Shown in pieces: positions 45,448-54,506 of a DNA stretch of 64,000 bases. The stretch comes from JBKPNX01 sp046732855. GTDB taxonomy: Bacteria > Pseudomonadota > Alphaproteobacteria > Geminicoccales > Geminicoccaceae. The DNA lies in the NCBI GenBank assembly GCA_046732855.1, contig JBKPNX010000062.1, positions 45,910 through 109,909 on the forward strand, written 5' to 3'. Under the pieces are notes generated by a model. That model was given only the letters and a program-made list of their open reading frames with translations. It was not told the DNA's origin and ran no database searches. Position 1 is the stretch's first letter. The number at the start of each line of letters is the position of its first letter. The position numbers and the translations under genes are program-made.

Positions 45448-45639
45448 TCAATCGCAGCTCAAGGCTCGGGCACGCCCAGGTCGCGACAGATCTTCTTCGC
45501 AGTCGTTGACGTCCCGATGCCTCGGAATGGTCGTCACCTTGCGCTGCTTGGGATTGATGTAAAGCGTGCGGTTACCTCCCTCGCGCAGCACCCGGCAATC
45601 ATGTCGCTCGAGATGACGGATCAGGTCCCGCCGCCTCAC
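45448..45639 (-). pseudogene. hicA: HicA-like toxin gene, frameshifted near 3' end
   Basis: The frame starts with GTG at 45639, overlapping the hicB stop (GTGA), and has the HicA core RRRDLIRHLERHDCRVLREG, then PRHRDVND. Instead of the expected C-terminus it reads CEEDLSRPGRARALSCD. In another frame from ~45500 the DNA encodes the normal HicA ending KKICRDLGVPEP and a stop at 45459. A small indel, plausibly a 5-base deletion near 45500-45503, explains this. The mRNA-cleaving toxin is probably inactive or altered, if this is not an assembly error. Confidence 0.75.
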
Positions 45640-45866
45640 CCGGCAGCGATCCGAAGTGGCTCTCGGATCACGCTGCTTTGGTCGATGTCTTGCATCGCGA
45701 GAGTTCGGTTGGCCTCGAGAACGAGCGCCGCCGCCTCGCGCAGATTGACGCGCGCCTCGTCGAGGGTCCGGCCTTGCGTATTGGCCCCGGGCAGCTCTTC
45801 AACGAAGGCGATGTAGCCGTCCGGGACCTTCCGGTACACCGCAGTCAGCTCCAGCTGTCGTGTCAT
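45636..45866 (-). CDS. hicB: HicB-like antitoxin
   Basis: A 76-residue HicB-type antitoxin: YRKVPDGYIAFVEELPGANT then GRTLDEARVNLREAAALVLE, the HicB partial RNase-H-like fold. No C-terminal DNA-binding domain is visible, as in short HicB forms. It precedes and overlaps hicA by 3-4 bp, the antitoxin-first order. With the toxin frameshifted, the pair may be a decaying module. Confidence 0.78.
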   Translation of the reverse strand: MTRQLELTAVYRKVPDGYIAFVEELPGANTQGRTLDEARVNLREAAALVLEANRTLAMQDIDQSSVIREPLRIAAG

Positions 45867-45992
45867 TGTTCAACCATGGTTTCGTTGCGTGAGGGCAAAT
45901 CTCAGAGCGACTTTACAACCGACGACGCGCCGGGCCAAACACGGTGGTCGGCTACGAAGGCTCGGTGGCAACTAGCCCACAGCAGAAGAGAC

Positions 45993-46625
45993 ATGAAGCA
46001 TCCGCTTTCCCATGACGTGGTCCTCGCAGGCATCGACCGGCTCGCGCAGGTCGATGCGGATGTCGCGCGCGCCCTGCAGCGGGTGGGTTATCCGGCGCCC
46101 CGGCACCGCGAGCCGGGTTTTGCGACGCTCCTGCGCATCATGGTCGCCCAGCAGCTGTCGACGAAGTCGGCGGCCGCGATCTGGGGGCGGCTCGAAGCGG
46201 CGTGCGGCCCGGCGGTCACCGCCGCGCGCGTGCTCGAGCTCGACGAGGCGGCGTTCCGGACCATCGGCTTCAGTCGGCAGAAGACCGCGTACGGCCGGAG
46301 CCTGGCCGAGGCGATCGCCGGCGGCGTGCTCGATCTCGATGCGCTGGCGACTGTCCCCGAAGACGACGCGATCGCGGCGATTTCGGCGTTGCGCGGCTTC
46401 GGCCGCTGGAGCGCCGAGATCTATCTCCTGTTCGCGCTCGGCCGGGCCGACAGCTTCCCTGCGGACGATCTCGGGCTGCAGGCCGGCATGCAGAAGCTCA
46501 AGCGGCTGGAGGCGCGGCCGAACCGGAAGGCGATGGATCAGCTCGCCGAGCCCTGGCGGCCCCTGCGCGGCTGCGGCGCGATCTTCCTTTGGCACTACTA
46601 CGGCGCGGCGACCCTGGACGAGTGA
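45993..46625 (+). CDS. DNA-3-methyladenine glycosylase (AlkA-like)
   Basis: A 210-residue base-excision repair glycosylase of the helix-hairpin-helix family that removes alkylated purines. The hairpin and catalytic Asp are in LRGFGRWSAEIYLLFALGR followed by ADSFPADDLG, the second Asp being catalytic. RIMVAQQLSTKSAAAIWGRL is the family's first helix. It lacks the extra N-terminal domain of E. coli AlkA. The ATG at 45993 is chosen because the upstream in-frame part overlaps hicB antisense. It converges on the ABC transporter gene. Confidence 0.88.
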   Translation: MKHPLSHDVVLAGIDRLAQVDADVARALQRVGYPAPRHREPGFATLLRIMVAQQLSTKSAAAIWGRLEAACGPAVTAARVLELDEAAFRTIGFSRQKTAYGRSLAEAIAGGVLDLDALATVPEDDAIAAISALRGFGRWSAEIYLLFALGRADSFPADDLGLQAGMQKLKRLEARPNRKAMDQLAEPWRPLRGCGAIFLWHYYGAATLDE

Positions 46626-46691
46626 CGCCCGCGACGCCGTAGATCGTAGCTCGCTGGATCGGCGCAAACGTGCGCGCACCGAAACGCGGGC

Positions 46692-48509
46692 TCACACCAG
46701 CTCCGCGGCGGGCTGCTGGACCGGAGGGTACGCACCGGGGCGCAGGCAGGGGCCGCCCGGACGCTCGATGAGACGCAGCCTCCGCGTCCAAAAGCCGTCT
46801 GGCGCGGGATCGCGGCCGAGCCGAATCACCGTCGCCCCGGCCAGCTCGCGCTCGAAGATCGAGAGCACCCGGCGGCGGTGGTCTTCGTCGAGCGCGCCCA
46901 TGGCGTCGTCGAGGATGACCCAGCGCGGGGCGTGCAGCAGGAGGCGCGCAAACGCCACGCGCTGTTGCTCGTCCAACGACAGCTGACGATCCCACCGTTC
47001 CGCACGATCGAGCGAGGGTAACAGATGGCCGAGATCGACCCGCTCGAGCGCGGCGCGCACGGCGGCATCGTCGAAGCGGCCGGGCTCGGCAGGGTAGCTT
47101 ACCGCCTGGCGCAGCGTGCCGAGCGGCAGATAAGGCCGCTGCGGCATGAACATGATCGAATCGCGCGGCGGTAGCTGGATGGTTCCGGCGCCCCATGGCC
47201 ACATGCCCGCGAGCGCCCGGAACAACGTGCTTTTGCCCGTGCCGGGCCGGCCCACGATCTGGACCCGCTCGCCCGGCCTGACTTCGACCCGCGCCTGGTC
47301 GAGCGTCGCGCATGCGTCGGGCAGGGCGACCCCGAGATCTTCGAGCACGAGCTTGTCGGCGCCCGCATCGACCACCGCGATCCGGCCCGCCTCCTCGCCG
47401 ATCGCTTCGACCGCCGGCAGGGCATCGCGAAACGCGACCACGCGCAGGAGCGTGGCACGCCAATCGGCGATCTGCGCGAGATTGTCCACGAACCAGCGCA
47501 GCGACGTCTGCACCTGGTTGAAGGCGCCGACCACCATCATCAGCGCACCGAAGCTCAGCTCGCCGTCGAAATAGCCCGGCGCCGCGACCACGATCGGCAC
47601 CACGATCGCCAGCCAGCCGTAACTCGAGGTGATCCAGGTGAGGCTCGCAAGGCCGCCGGCGATCCGCTTCATCAGCTGCACGACGTGGTCGACCGGCTCG
47701 TCGAGCATGCGCCGCTCGTCGGCTTCGCCGCCGTGCAGCGCGATCCCCTCGGCATGCTCGTTGACCCGGACCAGCGCAAAGCGCAGATCGGCCTCCCGGG
47801 CGTAGCGCTCGGCGTTGAGCGGAATCAGCCGGCGACCGACGCGCCAGGCGAGCAGCGAGCCGCCAAGAGAGTAGGCGAGCGCGCACCAGACCATGTAGCC
47901 CGGGATCGTGAAGCTGCGGTCGCCGACATCGAACACCACCTGCTGGGAGAGCACCCAGAGCACGCCGACGAAGCTGAGCAGCAGCAGCGACGATTGCAGC
48001 AGGCCGATCGCGAGCGTCGCCATGAGCTCGGTCAGGTGCTGCGCATCCTGGTGAATGCGCTGGTCCGGATTGACGCCGATCGGACCGGCGAAGGTCAGCA
48101 TGTAGGCGCGCTTGGGCGCGAGCCACTGGTCGAGCAGGTCGTTAGTCAGCCATTCGCGCAGCCGGACCTTGAGCATTTCCTGCAGCCAAGTCTGGGCCAC
48201 GACCAGGACGAGCAGCCCGCCGGCGATCACACCGAACACGAGAAGCTCGGTCATGAACGCAGCGACCTGCCGCTGCTCGATCGCGTCATAGAAGGCGCGC
48301 TGCCAGACGTTGAGACGGATCTGCCCGGCGGCGTTCGCGCAGATCACGACGACGATCGCGGCCGCGAACAGCGCCAGCCGACGGCGGTATGGCGAGGCGC
48401 GCAACGCGCGCAGCAGGGTCAGGAGCTGGGTTACGACGCTCTCGTCCGCCGCAGGGTGCCGGCCGACGAGCAGCTGAAACGGGCGCAAAGCCTGAGAGTC
48501 TTGTTTCAT
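46692..48509 (-). CDS. SbmA/BacA-like ABC transporter (permease-ATPase fusion) 1
   Basis: A 605-residue half-transporter of the YddA/SbmA-BacA type: about six membrane helices in residues ~30-330, then a nucleotide-binding domain. The membrane part has RLNVWQRAFYDAIEQRQVAA and TIPGYMVWCALAYSLGGSLL; the ATPase has Walker A GRPGTGKST, signature LSLDEQQRVAFARLL and Walker B WVILDDAMGALD. The ATG at 48509 begins the usual MKQDSQ region. SbmA/BacA relatives import peptides or B12-like compounds. The next gene upstream is a close paralogue in the same orientation, so the pair arose by tandem duplication and may form a heterodimer. Confidence 0.88.
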   Translation of the reverse strand: MKQDSQALRPFQLLVGRHPAADESVVTQLLTLLRALRASPYRRRLALFAAAIVVVICANAAGQIRLNVWQRAFYDAIEQRQVAAFMTELLVFGVIAGGLLVLVVAQTWLQEMLKVRLREWLTNDLLDQWLAPKRAYMLTFAGPIGVNPDQRIHQDAQHLTELMATLAIGLLQSSLLLLSFVGVLWVLSQQVVFDVGDRSFTIPGYMVWCALAYSLGGSLLAWRVGRRLIPLNAERYAREADLRFALVRVNEHAEGIALHGGEADERRMLDEPVDHVVQLMKRIAGGLASLTWITSSYGWLAIVVPIVVAAPGYFDGELSFGALMMVVGAFNQVQTSLRWFVDNLAQIADWRATLLRVVAFRDALPAVEAIGEEAGRIAVVDAGADKLVLEDLGVALPDACATLDQARVEVRPGERVQIVGRPGTGKSTLFRALAGMWPWGAGTIQLPPRDSIMFMPQRPYLPLGTLRQAVSYPAEPGRFDDAAVRAALERVDLGHLLPSLDRAERWDRQLSLDEQQRVAFARLLLHAPRWVILDDAMGALDEDHRRRVLSIFERELAGATVIRLGRDPAPDGFWTRRLRLIERPGGPCLRPGAYPPVQQPAAELV

Positions 48510-48888
48510 TGGATGTCGATGTCCCCTGTGGTTCAGGCCGCCCTGCAGCCCTGGCGCCCGGCATCTTCCAGGATGAATGCGGGGGGCGCCCTCTTCTTCC
48601 ACCGTTTGCTCTGGCAGCAACAGGAAGGTAGGCCCGGCAACAGGCGCGCACACGTGCGCGGCGCTCAGATGGTCGCGTCCGGAGCAGGCGCGTGGGGACG
48701 GCCCGCCGGCCCCGTGCTCGTCGGATCAGACGCGATCAGGCGTTGAGCCGGGTCATCCCGTCGATGGGCGACCCGGCGAATCAGTCGGGAAGGCTGGGCG
48801 AGCGGATCCTGCGGGCTGCGCAGCCCTGGTGGCGAGGCAAAGCGCGCCTCATGTCACGCGCGGCGTGCCCCCTGCGGGGCGCGCGGGT
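48510..48888. other. Spacer between tandem ABC genes
   Basis: About 380 bases without a gene I can support. This is a long gap for an operon, so the downstream copy may have its own promoter here. No hairpin with a U-run was seen. Confidence 0.4.
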
Positions 48889-50748
48889 TCAGCCGGATGC
48901 GACCGTGCCATGAGCTCGGAACCGCTCCGCCGGCGCGAACGCCGCCACCGGCGGCGCGAGGCGACGTGGGCGCAGCGGCACCGGCGCGGCGCCCTCCGAC
49001 AGCCGGCGGAAGTGCAGGACGCGCGAGAAGAAGCCGCCCTGAGCGGCACTGCGGCCGATGCTGATCACCGCGGTGTCGGCCAGCTCGTGGTCGAAGATCG
49101 ACAGCATCAACTGACGCTGCTCCTCGTCCAGCGCACCCATGGCGTCGTCGATCAGCACCCAGCGCGGCTGATGCAGCAGCAGCCGGGCAAAGGCCAGGCG
49201 CTGCTGCTCTTCGAGCGGCAGGTTCTTGTCCCACCGCTGCTCGTGGTCGAGCGTGGGCGCGAGATGGCCGAGGCCGACCCGCATCAGCGCCGCGCCCACC
49301 GCCAGATCGTCGAAGCGGCCCGGCTCGGCGGGATAGCTGACCGCAGCGCGCAGCGTGCCGAGCGGTAGGTACGGGCGCTGCGGCATGAACATCATGCTGC
49401 GCCGCGGCGGCAGGTGGATGGTGCCAGTACCCCACGGCCAGAGGCCCGCCATAGCCCGGAACAGGGTGCTTTTGTCTGAGCCGGTCTCGCCGACAATCAG
49501 GACGCGCTCGCCCGGGGCGATCTCGACCGTGGCGTCATCGAACGTGGCTTGGCCGCCGCCGAGAGCGACGGTCAGGTTCTCCAGCCCGATGCGTCCCGCC
49601 GCATGATCGACCAGCTCGATCCGCTCCCGGTCGTCATCGACCGTATCGGCCGCCGCGAGCGCCTCGCGCAGCGCCATGACGCGCAGCAGCGTAGCTCGCC
49701 AGTCGGCGATGCGGTGGAAGTCGTCGACGAACCAGCGCAGCGACTGCTGCACCTGATTGAACGCGCCGATCACCATCATCAGACCGCCGAACGAGAGGCT
49801 GCCGCCGAAATAGCCGGGCGCCGCGACCAGGACCGGAGCCACGATCGCGAGCCAGCCGTAGCTCGAAGTGACCCAGGTGAGCCGGGCCAGGCCGCCCGCG
49901 AGGCGCCGCATCACCGTCAGCACATGATCGACCGTGCCTTCGAGAATGCGCCGCTCGTCGGTTTCGCCGCCGTACAGCGCGATCCCCTCGGCGCATTCGC
50001 TGACCCGGACCAAAGAGAAGCGGAGGTCGGCCTCGCGCGCGTAGCGCGTCGCGTTGAGCGGAATCAGCGGACGCCCGACCCGCCAAGCCAGCCAGGAGCC
50101 GCCGATCGCGTAGGCAAGCGCGCACCAGACCATGTAGCCCGGGATCGTGAAGCTGTGATCGCCGGCGACGAACACGACCTTGGCCGAGAGCACCCAGAGC
50201 ACGCCGATGAAGCTGATCAGAAGCAGCGAGGCCTGCAGCATGCGCACCGCGAGGTCGGTCGACAGATCGATCAGATGCCGCGTGTCCTCGTGCACCCTCT
50301 GGTCGGGATTGACCCCGATTTCGCCGGCCTGGGCCAGGAGGTACGCCCGCTTCGGGGCCAGCCAGCGGTCGAGCAGATCGTGAGTGAGCCACTCGCGCAG
50401 CCTGACCTGAAGGATTTCCTTCAGCCACGTCTGCGCCACGACCAGCACCAGTAAGGCGCCGACGATCGCGCTGAACACGAGAAGCTGGCTGCCGAAAATT
50501 CCCAGATTGTGCTGCTCGAGGGCATTGAAGAAGTCGCCCTGCCAAACATTCAGCCTGATCTGCCCGACGACATTGGCGCAGAGCACGATCACGATGCCGA
50601 CGGCAAGCAGCGCCAGCCGCCCGCGATAGCGTGAAACGCACAGTGCCGACAGCAGCGAACTCAGCTGACCAAATACGCTTTCGTCTGGCGCGGGTCGCAA
50701 TCGCTCGATGGGACGCTGCGGCTGCCGCCGCTCGTCTCCGACATCCAT
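48889..50748 (-). CDS. SbmA/BacA-like ABC transporter (permease-ATPase fusion) 2, altered Walker A
   Basis: A 619-residue paralogue of the next gene from the ATG at 50748; an ATG at 50835 adds 29 residues. The membrane half shares long stretches with its neighbour (NVWQGDFFNALEQHNLG, TIPGYMVWCALAYAIGG). The Walker A reads GETGSDKST at the place of GxxGxGKS/T: Asp replaces the second-last Gly (codon at 49474-49476), a one-base change from GGC. Signature LPLEEQQRLAFARLL and Walker B WVLIDDAMGALD are intact. The change may weaken ATP binding, so this copy could be a degenerate partner in a heterodimer. The C-terminal ~35 residues are Pro/Ala/Arg-rich. Confidence 0.87.
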   Translation of the reverse strand: MDVGDERRQPQRPIERLRPAPDESVFGQLSSLLSALCVSRYRGRLALLAVGIVIVLCANVVGQIRLNVWQGDFFNALEQHNLGIFGSQLLVFSAIVGALLVLVVAQTWLKEILQVRLREWLTHDLLDRWLAPKRAYLLAQAGEIGVNPDQRVHEDTRHLIDLSTDLAVRMLQASLLLISFIGVLWVLSAKVVFVAGDHSFTIPGYMVWCALAYAIGGSWLAWRVGRPLIPLNATRYAREADLRFSLVRVSECAEGIALYGGETDERRILEGTVDHVLTVMRRLAGGLARLTWVTSSYGWLAIVAPVLVAAPGYFGGSLSFGGLMMVIGAFNQVQQSLRWFVDDFHRIADWRATLLRVMALREALAAADTVDDDRERIELVDHAAGRIGLENLTVALGGGQATFDDATVEIAPGERVLIVGETGSDKSTLFRAMAGLWPWGTGTIHLPPRRSMMFMPQRPYLPLGTLRAAVSYPAEPGRFDDLAVGAALMRVGLGHLAPTLDHEQRWDKNLPLEEQQRLAFARLLLHQPRWVLIDDAMGALDEEQRQLMLSIFDHELADTAVISIGRSAAQGGFFSRVLHFRRLSEGAAPVPLRPRRLAPPVAAFAPAERFRAHGTVASG

Positions 50749-50913
50749 GGCGCTACGTCCTTGATCAACGGGCCTTGCGCCCGCCCCGGCGAGGCGGAGA
50801 ACTTCGGAGGAGGACGGACCCACCGGGACAGGCATGGCCTCTGACCAATCAACTAGCTCTCTCCGCCACTAGCGTCGATAGAAAACATAAGTTAAGCATC
50901 AATTAGCTTCCGA

Positions 50914-50933
50914 AGTGTGACCTCAGTCACACT
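50914..50933. promoter_or_regulatory. Perfect CRP-type palindrome
   Basis: AGTGTGA-CCTCAG-TCACACT contains TGTGA-N6-TCACA exactly, the consensus core of CRP (cAMP receptor protein) sites, with perfect 7-bp arms. It lies 97 bp before the glycosidase ATG and 80-165 bp before the divergent ABC gene start. Control of either or both units by a CRP/FNR-family regulator is likely. No such regulator is in the window. Confidence 0.6.
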
Positions 50934-51030
50934 ATCACCGCCTCAATTGCTTGAGCGCCCGAATCCGCGATAGAAGATCGCCATCACAATTCCGCGATCA
51001 ACGGTCGGGGCCACAGCCGAAAGACAACAA

Positions 51031-53181
51031 ATGCCGCAAGTCGACAGTCGTCTCGAACAGCTCCTCGACGCCATGACCCTCGAGGAGAAGATCGGCCAGA
51101 TGACCCTGGTCTCGGCGGGCTGGGTGATCACCGGCCCGAAGGTGTCGGGCGACTACATGGCCGCGATCAAGGCCGGCCGGATCGGCGCGATCAGCAATTT
51201 ATGGGGCCCGGAGGAGACGCGCGAGGTGCAGCGGATCGCGGTCGAGGAAACGCGCCTGGGCGTGCCGCTGCTGTTCGCCTTCGACGTGATCCATGGTCAT
51301 CGCACCATCTTTCCGATCCCGCTTGCCGAGGCGGCGGCGTTCGACCCGGATCTGTGGCAGCGAACCGCGCGCGCCGCGACCGCGGAAGCCGCTGCCGACG
51401 GGCTGAGCCTCGTCTTCGCCCCGATGCTCGATGTCGCGCGCGACCCCCGCTGGGGCCGGATCGCCGAGAGCCCGGGCGAAGACCCCTGGCTCGCGGCGCG
51501 CTATGCCGAAGCCAAGGTGCGCGGGATCCAGGGCGATGATATCGGCGAGGCGGATCACCTCGCGGCCACGGCCAAGCACCTCGCCGGCTACGGGGCGGCC
51601 ACGGCCGGCCGTGACTACGCCACGGTCGATCTGTCGGAACGCTCGTTCCAGGAGGTCTATCTGCCGCCGTTCCGCGCGGCCGTGGACGCCGGGGTCGCCG
51701 CGATCATGCCGGCGTTCCACGACCTCGCGGGCGTGCCCATGACCGCGAACGCCGCGGTGTTGCGCGACCTGGTCCGCGGCCGGTGGGGCTTCGAAGGGGT
51801 CATGGTGAGCGATCACGGCGCGATCGCCGAGCTGATCGCGCACGGCGTGGCCGACGACCTCGCCGAGGCGGCGGCGCTGGCGCTCCACGCTGGGGTCGAC
51901 ATCGATCTCATGGGGGGCGCCTACGCCCAAGGTCTGCCGGTCGCGCTCCAGCGCGGCCGCGTGACCGAGGCGCAGATCGATGCGGCGGTCCGGCGCGTGC
52001 TCGAGCTCAAGGCCCGCCTAGGCCTGCTCGACGATCCGTACCGCCGCAGCAACGCCGCGGCGGCACCGGCGACGCCGCTCGAGGCGCGGCGACAGCTGGC
52101 GCGCGAGGCCGCGCGCCGCTCGATCGTGCTGCTGACCAACCGCGGGAGCATACTGCCCTTGCGGGATGGAGCGCGGATCGCGGTGCTCGGGCCGCTCGCG
52201 GACGCCCGCGACGACATGCTGGGACCGTGGGCCGGGGCGGGCCGCGCGGAAGACATGGTGACGATCCTCGAAGGGCTGCGCCAAGCGCTCCCGGGCAGCG
52301 AGATCCTGCACGCGCGCGGGGTCGAGATCGAAGCCGAGGTGCCAAGCGACATCGCCGGCGCGCTCAACCTCGGCCGCCGCGCCGACGTCGTGGTGCTGTG
52401 CCTGGGCGAAGCCCGCGGGATGAGCGGCGAGGCGGCCAGCCGCGCCCGCCCCGATCTGCCGGGACGCCAGGCGGAGCTCGCCCAGGCGGCGCTCGGCCTC
52501 GACCGGCCGGTCGTGGCGCTGCTGTCGTCGGGCCGCCCGCTGATGACGCCGTGGCTATTCGAGCGGGCGCACGCGGTGCTCGCCACCTGGTTCCTCGGCA
52601 GCGAAGCCGGCAACGCGATCGGCGACGTGCTGAGCGGCCGCTGGAATCCGACGGGCAGGTTGCCCATCTCGTGGCCGGTCGAGCTCGGCCAGGTGCCGAT
52701 CTTCTACGCCCAGCGGCCGACCGGCCGGCCGCCCGATCCCGCGGTGCACTACTCCAGCAAATACCTCGATCTGCCGGTCGAGCCGCTGTTCCCGTTCGGC
52801 CACGGCCTGTCGTACACCCGTTTCGGCCTGAGCGGGCTGCGGACCAGCGCAGGCGAGCTGCGGCCGGGCGAATCGATCACGATCGAGTGCGACGTGGTCA
52901 ACGAGGGTCCGCTGCCCGGCGAGGAAACCGTGCTGCTGTTCGTGCGCGATCCGGTCGCGAGCGTGGCGCGCCCGCTGCTCGAGCTGAAGGGCATGGCGAA
53001 GGTCGCGCTCGAGCCGCGGCGCGGGGCCGTCGCTCGGTTCACGCTCAGGGCCGAGGACCTGGCGTTTCTCGGCGCCGACCTGACGCCGCGGCTCGAGCCC
53101 GGCGTGGTCGAGCTGCTGGTCGGCCGCAGCGCGGCCCACGCGCAGCTGCTGCGGACGAACGTGCGCCTGCTGGCGTCGTGA
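51031..53181 (+). CDS. Glycoside hydrolase family 3 beta-glucosidase (BglX-like)
   Basis: A 716-residue GH3 enzyme that removes beta-linked glucose or similar sugars from oligosaccharides. Motifs include EKIGQMTLVSAGW, LLFAFDVIHGHRTIFPIPL, KHLAGYGAATAGRDYATVDL and the nucleophile in GVMVSDHGAIAELIAHG, the same SDHGAI form as E. coli BglX. The second GH3 domain and the C-terminal fibronectin-like domain (YTRFGLSGLRTSAGELRPG) are present. Unlike E. coli BglX there is no signal peptide, so it appears cytoplasmic and would act on imported oligosaccharides. A CRP-type site lies upstream. Confidence 0.9.
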   Translation: MPQVDSRLEQLLDAMTLEEKIGQMTLVSAGWVITGPKVSGDYMAAIKAGRIGAISNLWGPEETREVQRIAVEETRLGVPLLFAFDVIHGHRTIFPIPLAEAAAFDPDLWQRTARAATAEAAADGLSLVFAPMLDVARDPRWGRIAESPGEDPWLAARYAEAKVRGIQGDDIGEADHLAATAKHLAGYGAATAGRDYATVDLSERSFQEVYLPPFRAAVDAGVAAIMPAFHDLAGVPMTANAAVLRDLVRGRWGFEGVMVSDHGAIAELIAHGVADDLAEAAALALHAGVDIDLMGGAYAQGLPVALQRGRVTEAQIDAAVRRVLELKARLGLLDDPYRRSNAAAAPATPLEARRQLAREAARRSIVLLTNRGSILPLRDGARIAVLGPLADARDDMLGPWAGAGRAEDMVTILEGLRQALPGSEILHARGVEIEAEVPSDIAGALNLGRRADVVVLCLGEARGMSGEAASRARPDLPGRQAELAQAALGLDRPVVALLSSGRPLMTPWLFERAHAVLATWFLGSEAGNAIGDVLSGRWNPTGRLPISWPVELGQVPIFYAQRPTGRPPDPAVHYSSKYLDLPVEPLFPFGHGLSYTRFGLSGLRTSAGELRPGESITIECDVVNEGPLPGEETVLLFVRDPVASVARPLLELKGMAKVALEPRRGAVARFTLRAEDLAFLGADLTPRLEPGVVELLVGRSAAHAQLLRTNVRLLAS

Positions 53182-53446
53182 CGAGCGCGGCATCCGGCTG
53201 AACCGCCACCGGCACCACGACCGCCCCAGGGTCCGGGAACCCGAGCGCTCCTGGCGCGGGGTACAGCGGCGAAATCGCGGTACGGCGATGGCCCTTGCTA
53301 TTGCGCGGCGGCGATGCCAGCCCTGCCCGCGCGAGCTTCGCGTCCGCGGCTACTCCGATCCGGGCATCAGAGCGCGAGGCGCTTGGCGGGTCCCGCCGTG
53401 GTTGTTAGGGTCGCCCGATCGAAGGCAGGCGCGCGAGGGGCGAACC

Positions 53447-54394
53447 ATGACGGCGACGACAACGGTGCGGGAGCGGCGGGCGGAGGCCGAGGCGGCGATC
53501 TGGCCCGACGGCGCGGCGTTCATCGACGGCGACTACATGCCGATCGCGGGGGCCAAGATCCCGATTCTCGACTGGGGCTTCCTGCGCTCCGACTGCACCT
53601 ACGACGTCGTCCACGTCTGGGGCGGCCGGTTTTTCCGCCTCGACCACCATCTGGATCGCTTCGCGAAGAACGTCGAGGCATTGCGCCTGCAGCTGCCGCT
53701 CGGCCGCGACGAGATCACTGCCGTGCTGATGCGCCTGATGCGGCTCACCGGGTTGCGCGACGCCTACGTCGAGCTGATCTGCACGCGCGGCGTGCCGCCC
53801 AAGGGCTCGCGCGATCCGCGCCGCTGCCAGAACCGGTTTTACGCTTTCGTCATCCCGTTCCTGTGGATCGCGACCGAAGAGCAACGGGCGCGCGGCCTGC
53901 ACGTGCACGTCAGCGCGATCCCGCGCATTCCGCCGCAGTCGGTCAATCCGCGGATCAAGAACTTCCACTGGGGCGACATGAACCGCGCCCTGTTCGAGGC
54001 GTTTGAGGCCGGCTGCGAGCTGCCGGTGCTAATCGATTACGACGGCAACGTCAGCGAGGGCCCCGGGTTCAACCTGTTCATGGTCACGGACGGGGTGGTG
54101 ACCACGCCCGAGGGCACCTGCCTGGATGGCATTACCCGGCAGACCGCGCTCGATCTCTTGGCCGAGCAGAACGTCAAGCTGGTGATCGGGGCGTTCTCGC
54201 CGGATCAGCTGCGCGCCGCCGACGAGGCGTTCATCACCTCGACCGCGGGCGGCATCGTGCCGGTGACCAGGATCGACCACCGTCCGGTCGGCGACGGCGA
54301 GCCCGGCCCGGTCACCACGCGCCTGAAGAACCTCTACTGGCAGCGCCACGACGAGGGCCGGGACGGCACCCCGATCGACTACGGGGGTAGGTAG
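53447..54394 (+). CDS. Class IV aminotransferase (branched-chain/D-amino-acid type)
   Basis: A 315-residue PLP enzyme of fold type IV. The ATG at 53447 has GAGGGG about 6 bp upstream. The PLP lysine is in RIKNFHWGDM near residue 171 and the PLP-contacting Glu in NVSEGPGFNLF near residue 202, followed by GITRQTALDL. LICTRGVPPKGSRDPRRC near residue 107 is a distinctive loop. The family includes branched-chain aminotransferase, D-alanine aminotransferase and aminodeoxychorismate lyase; I cannot choose. It has no close partner gene. Confidence 0.83.
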   Translation: MTATTTVRERRAEAEAAIWPDGAAFIDGDYMPIAGAKIPILDWGFLRSDCTYDVVHVWGGRFFRLDHHLDRFAKNVEALRLQLPLGRDEITAVLMRLMRLTGLRDAYVELICTRGVPPKGSRDPRRCQNRFYAFVIPFLWIATEEQRARGLHVHVSAIPRIPPQSVNPRIKNFHWGDMNRALFEAFEAGCELPVLIDYDGNVSEGPGFNLFMVTDGVVTTPEGTCLDGITRQTALDLLAEQNVKLVIGAFSPDQLRAADEAFITSTAGGIVPVTRIDHRPVGDGEPGPVTTRLKNLYWQRHDEGRDGTPIDYGGR

Positions 54395-54506
54395 CAACGC
54401 GAGATGGGCGGCCCGGAGCGGCACGATTCCAATCGGTTTGCTCTGGGCTATCGACGCAAGGATCGCGTGAGCTCAGCCACGTCGATGGAGCTAGCCAAGT
54501 GCACTC

